The notes beneath the pieces were generated by a model. That model was not told the origin of the DNA, searched no databases, and was given only the letters and a program-made list of their open reading frames with translations. From Nilaparvata lugens (Eukaryota > Arthropoda > Insecta > Hemiptera > Delphacidae), in assembly GCF_014356525.2 (NCBI RefSeq), contig NC_052517.1, positions 5,847,500 through 5,911,499 on the forward strand: a stretch of DNA of 64,000 bases. Reading direction: 5' to 3'. The first letter of the stretch is position 1. Each line of letters starts with the position of its first letter. This document shows, one piece after another, positions 56,501-64,000 of the stretch. Made by a program: the position numbers and the translations under genes.

Positions 56501-56555
56501 TTTACATCCCAGTTCTTTACACTTTATCTAAGTTGTCATTTTTTTTTATATGCAG

Positions 56556-56704
56556 GTGAGACTGATAAACTAGAAGAGCTTCTACTGGAGGGATATGATC
56601 ATATCCTTGATGCTGAAGATGATGGAGAGAAAATAGTTGAAGTAGCCGCCGCCAGAGGTCAGCGTAATACGTTGGCATTCCTACAGTCCATTCCACTGTT
56701 TGAG
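56556..56704 (+). CDS. Exon 16 of ankyrin/Dpy-30 gene: helical repeat, block 3
   Basis: Acceptor TTTTTTTATATGCAG and donor GTCAGT, phase 1 in (G joined to GT gives Gly) and phase 0 out (residues 921-970). The product GETDKLEELLLEGYDHILDA is followed by EDDGEKIVEVAAARGQRNTL and an end in AFLQSIPLFE. These are degenerate ankyrin-type helices (VEVAAARGQRNTLAFL). The exon joins exon 17 without loss of frame (LFE|ERRDLLHRAI). The upstream intron holds two relics of this exon start behind intact AG acceptors. Confidence 0.9.
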
Positions 56705-56999
56705 GTCAGTTTCCAAATTGGGCATTTATTTCATAAATATTACAGTACACGTCCCTTAACTACGCCTCCCTGACTTTGAAACGGCATATTATTGCCTATA
56801 ATAGGCAAGGTATGTTACGCGGGGTAATATTCACGGCTTCGCAAAAACATCAAGCTTCAGAAACCCTAAATGGAGGAAGCTCCCTACACAAAGAGATTCT
56901 TCATGAATGAGAGAGTTGCAACGTATCACCATCAATGGAAAGAGCATGTTGAACGAATGTCAGCTGATTGGCTGTGTTGTGCTAAAAGGATCTAACTCC

Positions 57000-57360
57000 A
57001 AAAAGCTCCTCGTGTATCTTTTCGGATGTAACATGATGCTTTTGAGAAGATACAAAAGAGCATCTCTTGCTTATGGAAAGATACATAAGAGCTCCTTGTG
57101 TATCTTTTCGGAAGTAACACGTTGCTTTTAAGAAGATACAGAAGAACATCTGTTGCTTATGGAAAGATACATTAAAGCTCCTTGTGTTTTTTTTTTTTGG
57201 ATGCTACACGTTGCTTGTTGAGAAGATACAAAAGAGCATCTGTTGCTATGGAAAGATACATTAAAGCTCCTTGTGTATCTTTTCGGATGCAATACGTTGC
57301 TTTTTAGAAGATACAAAAGAGCATATGTTGCTTATGGAAAAATACATTTTCAAAAATGTT
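57000..57360 (+). repeat. Intron 16 minisatellite of about 85 bases
   Basis: Four units with GCTCCTTGTGTATCTTTTCG, GATGCAACACGTTGCTTTT and GAGAAGATACAAAAGAGCAT. It shares TTGCTTTTAAGAAGATACAA with 19680. Confidence 0.82.
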
Positions 57361-58100
57361 CAATGTTGAATATTGTTTAGCTTCACAGATAGTATTGTAG
57401 TCTAGTGGCCTTCCGCCAATAGGCAAAGCTACAGGACTCGGAAACAAATTGAACAGTAGAGGCCAGAGCAGAACTAAGGATTAATATCATATACTTTTTC
57501 AGATGAGGATGATGCCCACATGAGCTCTAGGCTTGTGCCTGGGTGATGAGGTGGATGATTATGAAAGATGAATGGATGTACAGTTTTAAGTGGCTTCCGA
57601 ACCACTGGGAATTGATTTTAGTACTCATGAATCATATTCAGAGTATAAAGTATCTAGAGTGGATGTTGATATTGTGGAACTTCCCCATATTATAAAATAA
57701 AAATAATAATCTTTATTGAAATAAAGTGGAATATTGCAAAAATCCTGAGTCTCTTCAATTATAATCAGAGGAGTTGGTTCAAGCGGTCACCCTTCCAACA
57801 GGTGTACCAGGCACATGATTCTTAACTTATCTGAGCAATAGCTTATGAGCGTGACCACTGAGTCAAACCGTTCCCTATCATGTCTATGGTATCATGACTA
57901 CTTTCGTTTATGGTAAAACCTCTTATCAATTTTAAGAATTTCAGGACGATTGCCATATACACAATTTTTTAGTAATTTTATCATTAATTTGTTGCAATTT
58001 CAGATTTACTTGGATCAGTTTTCAATAATAGAAAATTAATTCACAGTAATTAGTTATAATTTCACGTTCTCGGCAGTTGTGGAAGTGATACTGTGGCATA
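57361..58100. other. Intron 16 sequence, no gene seen
   Basis: AT-rich; part (57690-57850, TATTGAAATAAAGTGGAATA) may be a retroelement 3' end. No exon or RNA gene found. Confidence 0.45.
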
Positions 58101-58106
58101 AAGAGG

Positions 58107-58240
58107 TCCACGTTATAATGCCAGTGGATAAGGATAGGAGAACAGTGTTGCCGATTCTCTGCCTTGCCACTGCCTTCTATAGAGGACAGCTGATACCAGT
58201 ATATCTCATGTCATCTGTTCATTCTTGTTAAAAATATAAT
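58107..58240 (+). repeat. MITE D, left part
   Basis: AGAGGTCCACGTTATAATGCC, then AGTGGATAAGGATAGGAGAA. No right end. Confidence 0.6.
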
Positions 58241-58442
58241 CAACGTTGCAACAATTTCCACCCCCACATTGAAGCTGCTATCACAATGAAACAAAAAAAT
58301 GTAATAGTGGAATAATACATCAATTGAAGAGAATCTAAATCTTTATAAGCTCATGATCAGCATGGATAATCTTCTTCGATTTTTGAAAGTTATAAGAGCA
58401 AGAAATTCATTGATTGATTTATTGTTTATTATACTTATAATA

Positions 58443-59256
58443 TTATTAAACGTAAATCCAAATTAAATGCTGTAATTCACCCCGAAGACTTCTGCTACTG
58501 ATGCAAATATTGACAACAGGGTAAACAGCTGCATGGAAATTCGATGAGCAATACCATAGAGAAACAATAGCATTTTAGATTCCCAATTATCAGGCTTCAG
58601 ATACAATTTAAACAAAAAATTCTAAGTGGAAAAGATTGAGCATGAAAATCTCATCAATTAATGTTCAGTAACATTTTCACCTAAAATTGAAAATAAGCTC
58701 GAAATTCGAGAAAATGTTATTATTTCAATTACAAACTGTTGGCAACTGTTGATTCTATTAAATCATTCACTATGAAGAGATAGCAAACTTCGTGTGTCTC
58801 CAGCCTTATTGTCCTATCACCAGCTGGCTTGGATCTTTGAATAGTAGACATGAGATGCGCGGGAACACTAGCGTCAGGTGATAAATTTTCATAACGGCAA
58901 GGAAAGTTGTGTGAGTGCGCCACACCAGATTTTTACTGTTATCCCAAGCCGATTACTGTCAATTTTTACTGTTTTGTCCGGTAAAGAGTGTATGAACGGC
59001 ACAATATGAAAGACTACCAGCGTCATAAAGCTTCACAGGAAAGAACTACGTGGACTATCGGCTTGAGATAACAGTAAAAGTTGCGACATAAACGCCCTAT
59101 ACAATGGGATATCTACTCAACATGCTATTGTTTCTCTATGGTATTGCTCATCGAATTTCCATCTAGCTGTTTACCCTGTTGTCAATATTTGCAGTAGCAG
59201 AAGTCTTCGGAGTGAATTGCAGCATTTAATTGGGATTCTCGTTTAATAATAATATT
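58443..59256. mobile_element. Three-level nest: element H containing G containing L
   Basis: H arms: CCCCGAAGACTTCTGCTACTG and CAGTAGCAGAAGTCTTCGGAG. G arms inside: CCATAGAGAAACAATAGCA (58551) and GCTATTGTTTCTCTATGG (59142). L fragment 58573-58935 ends GTGCGCCACACCAGA before TTTTTACT. Confidence 0.75.
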
Positions 59257-59342
59257 TAATTCGTTAGCATTTGAATAATATTGCAATATCACAGTAATTT
59301 CCATCTGTAGAGATTTATTTTTTTATTGATTTAATTCCCTAG

Positions 59343-59558
59343 GAGCGAAGAGACCTTCTCCATAGAGCAATAAGAGCAGGAGAAACCAGCAGAACGGAGG
59401 AGATAATACGCTACCACCAGAGCAGTGGGCCTACACTGGCTGCCTCCAAGAACCAATATGGCCGCTGCAGTCTACACATAGCAGTTCTGGGTCAGCATCA
59501 GGCGATAGTCAGCCATATTGCTAGCCACTATCCTCAGACTCTGCATATAGGCGATAAT
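59343..59558 (+). CDS. Exon 17 of ankyrin/Dpy-30 gene: ankyrin repeat, block 3 (last exon in window)
   Basis: Acceptor TTAATTCCCTAG and donor GTAAGT, phase 0-0, 72 codons (residues 971-1042). ERRDLLHRAIRAGETSRTEE begins with a cap like those of exons 1 and 7. YGRCSLHIAVLGQHQAIVSH and IASHYPQTLHIGDN complete an ankyrin repeat. By analogy with exons 3 and 9, a further exon starting in phase 0 with a G-R-T-A-L-H-Y type repeat should follow. I find none before the window ends, and the intron already contains a 3.8-kb LINE. The gene is therefore incomplete on the right. Confidence 0.92.
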
Positions 59559-59574
59559 GTAAGTACAGTTGAGC

Positions 59575-59690
59575 GAGCGTAGCGAGTTCTTACTTATGAC
59601 TATAGTGAGGTCATAAGCGAGCGTAGCGAGTTCTTACTTATGACTATAGTGAGGTCCACGTTATAATGGCAGTATTTGATTAAGGCTGTG
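59575..59690 (+). repeat. Short tandem duplication and MITE D left end after exon 17
   Basis: GAGCGAGCGTAGCGAGTTCT followed by TACTTATGACTATAGTGAGG occurs twice in 85 bases, the second running into the D start GTCCACGTTATAATGGCAGT. Confidence 0.75.
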
Positions 59691-59946
59691 CAAAGGCTAA
59701 AAATAAATTTTTATTCGTGATATTTTTCAAAGTTTTTCGATTTGTATATCATCAAGCTAACAAAATAAAAAAGTTTTCTCAGAAAAACATTTTTTTTCTA
59801 ATCATTACTCTTTAAGATATGAGTGCCTAAAGTTTAAAATTTCTGGGACAGAACATTTCAAATTCGGTAGGAGATAAAATCCGTGAGATTTAGAGGATAG
59901 ATTCTTCTTCATGGTATTGTTGATTTAGTAGAACAAAAATTTTCTA

Positions 59947-60199
59947 AAGGTGCGTACAGACTTTCGTTCCGCTCCAAGACCGAACGTCACTCCAGCAGAG
60001 CGATTGATGATCGACCGGCGAGCAACAATGGTTCGACCGGGGAACGCGAGAAGATCTACCATCTTCCGTAACGTTCATGATCGGTGCGAGTAGAGAGCGG
60101 AGGCGGAGCGATTGCTGTGCGATGGTGGTACGTGGGCGGTACGAGGGAGGCGCGTGCTCGGTGCGGGTTGGAAGCACGAGTATGTGTACGCAGCTTTAG
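59947..60199. mobile_element. GC-rich MITE P, copy 2 (reverse)
   Basis: AAAGGTGCGTACAGACTTTC and GTGTACGCAGCTTTA ends. The interior is GC-rich and matches 47840-48094 in reverse, with several substitutions. Confidence 0.75.
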
Positions 60200-60686
60200 A
60201 GTATCAATTTTTAAGATAAGAATAAGAATGTTTAAGAATAAGAATGTTTATTTCGCCAAATTTTTACATAATAGTTACAAAACATGAATGATTTGGCACA
60301 GCCAGCAAAGATAAACTTGTGCGCTAGCTGTGAGTTCATAAAGCAAACAGTACGAAGTAGCCTATAGCAATGCTGAAAAAAGGAAAAAAAAATATACCTA
60401 TGTAATAAATATTATAGTAATACTTCTTGTAAATATACATGTCTTCTTATAAATAATAAAATGATAAGAATTGAATAATTTCGTGTTAAAACCAATTATA
60501 CAGATGATAACCAAAAACAAGTCATACAGCCTACATTTAAATCTTCTAAATGCAAACTAATGAAGAAGAATACAATAAAAAATGAAATTTTCAGTTGTGA
60601 GCACATCCCAGTGCTTAATCAATTTTCATAAATAATACAAAAGATAGAAAGACATTCAAAACTCAAAAGAATCATGAATAGATTTC

Positions 60687-61469
60687 TTAACATTTAGGCA
60701 TTGTAAAATATATATTCTGCTTAACCCATACATTTATTTCCTTGATAAGTGTTTTAGTAATTTTTGAATTAATTAGTTTTATCGGAATTTTGTTTGAAAA
60801 TATATTGCAAAGATAGGTGAATTGATGTCGACAAACTACTAGTTTTATTAAGTTGATATTGAAATTATTTAATGCTAATGAACGAGTTTGGTACGGTATA
60901 TCTCTAATTTCTAGATTACTTCTATTCTTATTTAAGTGCAAAACAATCCTAGTTACATACATCTGTCTCAGTGTGGGAACACTTAATTCTTCAAAAAGTT
61001 TCTTGCTTGGGTATCGTCTTGGTTTACCCAGTGCTGCCCTTATAAGATGCTTTTGTAGTGTGAAGACTTTATTAAAGTGACAATCATATGCACCACCCCA
61101 AGCTTCAATCGCATATTGAAACAGCGAGTGGGCATACGCAAAATAAATTGATCTTTTTACATCCAGGTCTTTCAATTGATTCACTTTGTAGAAACTATAA
61201 ATAAGAAATTTAAGTTTAGAAGATAGGTAATTCATATGAGTATCCCATTTCAAATATCTATCCACCATCACTCCCAAATATTTTATAGAATTAACTTTTT
61301 CAATTTGTTGGCACAAACAGTTCAACCCATCATTCAAGCAGTGAGGATTAGAGTGCATTTTCAAATGCAATGAGTCCTCAGGTTGACCTGCTAGTGTCGG
61401 AGAAAAGGTGATATACTTTGTTTTTTTCAAGTTAACAGTTAGAATATGATTATCCATCCAATTCTTCAT
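60687..61469 (-). pseudogene. LINE ORF2, RT thumb and C-terminal domain
   Basis: A 260-residue frame begins at MKNWMDNHILTVNLKKTKYI, the usual sequence directly after the RT palm (N-x-x-K-T-x-Y-x-x-F). It continues through SIKYLGVMVDRYLKWDTHMN (YLG motif) and LFQYAIEAWGGAY to LGKPRRYPSKKLFEELSVPT, and stops at TMPKC. These are standard landmarks of CR1/jockey-like ORF2 C-termini. It is out of frame with the palm by a single-base loss just upstream. The stop at 60687 is followed by about 480 bases of AT-rich 3' UTR. Confidence 0.88.
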
Positions 61470-61474
61470 AATTT

Positions 61475-62650
61475 TTAAACCTCATTAGCAGATTGGTATA
61501 CTTGGTGCCAGGATTCACCCGAAAAAACTAAGGCTGTATCATCAGCAAATGAAATTTGGGTACAATGTGGTATTTTTAATTTTAGAGCATCGTTCAAGTA
61601 GATCAAAAATAATACCGGGGACAGAACTGTACCCTGCGGGAGACCAAAACTAGATGATTGATCTGTAACTGATGTACCATTCAAGATTAATGTTTGTTTT
61701 CTGTCCTGAAGGTAGCTTTTCAGAAGTTCATTACATAAGCCTCTTATCCCACAATTATTTAATTTCTTCAATAGAATGCTATGAGGGACGGTATCAAACG
61801 CTTTTGCTAGATCTAAGAATACAGCCAATGTTTTTTGTTTAGAGTTGAAGTTTTCATCTATCAATTTAGTTAGGAGGATAACTGCATCAGTTGTAGACTT
61901 TCCATGCTGAAAACCAAATTGATTTTTCTCTAGGAAATTATTGATGTCTAGGTAATTTAACATTCTTTTTTTAATAATCTTTTCCATAATTTTAGAGAAG
62001 CTATTCAAAATACTAATGGGTCGATAATTTTCTGGATTTGCCTTATCACCACTCTTGTACAATGCAATAATTTTTGCAGATTTAAACGCCCTCGGAAAAT
62101 AACCCACTGAAAAACATCTATTTATAATATGTTCTAATGGGAGAACAATATGTTCACTTATTAATTTGACACAATGAGTACTGATACCATCTACCCCTGG
62201 AGAGCACCATTTTTCAGTTCTCCGATTACTTCTAAAATTTCGTTTACACAAGTTGGGCTCAGGAACATGCTATCTACTGGAGGTGCATTTAATGATTGTG
62301 GTATTTCAATATTGTTTACAGAGTCCAATATTTTTTTGCATGTTCAACTCCTACATTCACAAAATAATTATTTAAAATTTTTGGATCATTTTAGGCTCTT
62401 GATATACTCTCTCTTTTCCCATCAATTCAGAAATACACTCCCATCTTTTCTTGGAATTGTTTTTATACTCTGCAAATTTGTTGTTGTAATAATCATTCTT
62501 TGCTTTCCTTATTAATGAGTTCAAAATATTCCTGTAATTTATGTAGTCTTGTTTAAGTTTAATATTGAACGGCTGTTTATTCAGTTTGATATGCATTTTA
62601 TCCCTTTTACGAATGGCTGAAATCAAACTAGGAGTAATCCATTTTTTCAA
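61475..62650 (-). pseudogene. LINE ORF2, linker and reverse transcriptase fingers/palm
   Basis: From 62650 to 62372 the frame encodes the basic linker typical before LINE RT (KKWITPSLISAIRKRDKMHI). From 62251 to 61475 it encodes the RT core. Motifs in order: AKIIALYKSGDKANPENYRP (RT1-2), NQFGFQHGKSTTDAV, motif A VFLDLAKAFDTVPHS, motif B GLPQGTVLSPVLFLIYLND, and motif C SFADDTALVFSG, with the catalytic Asp pair intact. Between the two parts at least one frame change or stop occurs. The frame ends at SANEV, where one T appears to be missing relative to the continuation. Confidence 0.9.
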
Positions 62651-63642
62651 GGGTCTGTTTTTGTGTGAATAATTAACAGTTTCTGTGCATTATTAATAAT
62701 TTCATTTATCTTAATGGTAAATTTATCAACTAAGGTGTCAATATCATCGGTAAAATTGTCATAAATCTCATCCCAACCCTGAGTTTCAAGATCTAATTTT
62801 AGTTGATCAAATTTAATTCTAGTTACTGTCTTACTGGGGATAGTTTTAGAATTGGAAACATGGTCTTTTTGTCTGATATGGAAAACAATACTATAATGAT
62901 CCGTGATATTTGATTGTAAAATCGCACCTAGCACATCCACAGACTTTTTTGATCCACTTTTAAAAAAGATGTGATCTATACAGCTGTTAACTTGCCCATT
63001 GACATTATTGAAAGATCTCGTATATTTATTTACGTATGATTTGAATCCATTTAATTGCAATACACTTAGGTACTCATTAGTCAGATAATTTAGATTGTTT
63101 TCATCCATTATATTAATATTTATATCTCCCATTACAATGACCGATAAATCCTTACTAATATTCTGCAGATACAAATCTAAACTTAGCAAAAAGGCATTTA
63201 TTTCTAAAGAAGGAGATCTATAAAGTGCAATCAACTGATAATATGAATTATTGAAACAAAATTTGATTATAATTGAGTTTACGTTGTCTAGTTCTACATC
63301 AATATCCTGAAAATCAATATCTTTGCTCACAAATACACATAAACCATCACTTCTTGTGAATCTATTATTTCTATTTACAACAGAATAACCCTCTATATTG
63401 AAAACAAATTCAGAGTCTTCACTAATCCATGTTTCGGATAATATTATAATTTCAAATTTAGTTTCACAATTGTCTAAGTAATAGATGAATTCATCAAAAT
63501 TCTTTTTGATAGACCTAATATTCATATGAATTATATTCACGTGATAAGAGTTGGCAGTTCTATAGCTTAAAAAATCCTCTATTAGCACTGTATCATAACT
63601 ATCACAAATAAATTGATTTTCATTAAGGTCCTCAAACGGCAT
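62647..63642 (-). pseudogene. LINE ORF2, endonuclease part (EEP fold)
   Basis: A 331-residue frame. It starts MPFEDLNENQF; HMNIRSIKKN (about 39-48) supplies the catalytic Asn region, and ILSETWIS (about 67-74) the catalytic Glu. ALYRSPS, VMGDININ and SCIDHIF (substrate and metal site) follow, then NITDHYSIVF with the final Asp-His pair. All key residues of an AP-like LINE endonuclease are present, although the usual Gly-rich strand reads RSDGLCVFV. The frame closes at TKTDP just where the linker of the next frame starts (KKWITPSLIS), indicating a one-base shift rather than a true stop. It nicks target DNA for target-primed reverse transcription. Confidence 0.87.
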
Positions 63643-63700
63643 AGGGAGTCAAATAAGGTACAAAAATAGGAGTCCTCAATAGAAGTCGTTGACACTGGAT

Positions 63701-63900
63701 TTATAGAGAGTTCAAATCCTCCTTACAACTTATTATAATTGCCGGCTGGTTGGAGTCTTTGCGGACAAAGACCTTGCCTTTTTTCGACCACACGTATTTG
63801 TAGCCCTTTTGTAAGGCGACACCTCGTACCTGATGGAGTAGTTGAAGAAGGGGCGCTGGCAGCGGTGGCAAGTGTTGATAAGCAAATACTTTGCCATCAG
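63701..63900 (-). pseudogene. LINE ORF1, C-terminal end
   Basis: Reading leftwards on the minus strand, an open frame ends with a stop at 63703-63701. It includes QKGYKYVWSKKGKVFVRKD and then QPAIIISCKEDLNSL. The pattern K-Y-V-W-x-K-x-G-K-x-x-x-R-K-x followed by I-I-I-x-x-x-x-D-L is the familiar C-terminus of ORF1 proteins of insect CR1/jockey-type LINEs, which bind the element RNA. The upstream part up to about 63900 (LLQLLHQVRGVAL) fits the helix before it. About 58 bases separate this stop from the endonuclease start. The 5' limit is arbitrary. Confidence 0.65.
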
Positions 63901-64000
63901 GAAGCGATTTATTTATAGATCTTGTCAGAAGACCACAATTTGATTAGATAGTTATTCAATTTACTAAAAATAACCAAAAATAAATTTTAGTTGAGTTTTT

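Larger units (their letters stand above)
60205..64000 (-). mobile_element. LINE (non-LTR retrotransposon), CR1/jockey-like, 5' end outside window
   Basis: On the minus strand, in order, are an ORF1 C-terminus, an apurinic-type endonuclease, a reverse transcriptase with its thumb region, and a 3' UTR. The element ends near 60205 in a repeated TTCTTA-type tail, not poly(A). No RNase H or gag-knuckle region is visible. At least two single-base frameshifts break ORF2. It sits in the intron after exon 17, antisense to the host gene. The 3' end lies beside a GC-rich MITE (59947-60199). The clade call is from the domain order and general look only. Confidence 0.88.

Overview
The window looks like AT-rich, intron-rich, transposon-saturated insect nuclear DNA. 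The repeat vocabulary (Helitrons ending in CTAG, many short foldback elements, LINE 3' tails) resembles a hemipteran such as a planthopper. The species is an inference from repeat style, not a proof. I see no prokaryotic gene, CRISPR array, rRNA or complete tRNA.

One protein-coding gene on the + strand runs through almost the whole window (9222 to at least 59558). I could chain 16 exons plus one duplicated alternative copy. At every junction the reading phase matches, giving 3125 coding bases, or about 1042 residues. Both ends lie outside the window: exon 1 begins in mid-codon, and the last exon ends at a good donor with no stop. The protein has three ankyrin-repeat blocks (exons 1-4, 7-10 and 15-17), low-complexity linkers (exons 4-6 and 14), and a Dpy-30-type helical motif in exon 13. 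Blocks 1 and 2 share exon boundaries and phases, so the gene grew by internal duplication of a multi-exon module. I do not recognise a named orthologue. Dpy-30 motifs occur in chromatin and axonemal scaffold proteins, so a scaffold role is only an inference.

The introns carry the rest of the story. Seven copies of Helitron family A and about ten of family B are scattered through them, with several palindromic MITE-like families, LINE 3' ends, one tRNA-derived SINE and long minisatellites. Nested insertions can be read directly: 14184-15772, 25834-26911, 27941-28514, 30172-30556 and 58443-59256. Several intronic tandem arrays carry relics of the neighbouring exon together with its splice site: exon 7 donor relics in intron 7, exon 16 acceptor relics in intron 15, and exon 15 relics in intron 14. 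Exon 11 is duplicated intact as exon 12.

The right end (about 60205 to 64000) is a LINE retrotransposon on the - strand. It has an ORF1 C-terminus, an apurinic-type endonuclease and a reverse transcriptase, all broken by single-base frameshifts, and it sits in the intron after exon 17.
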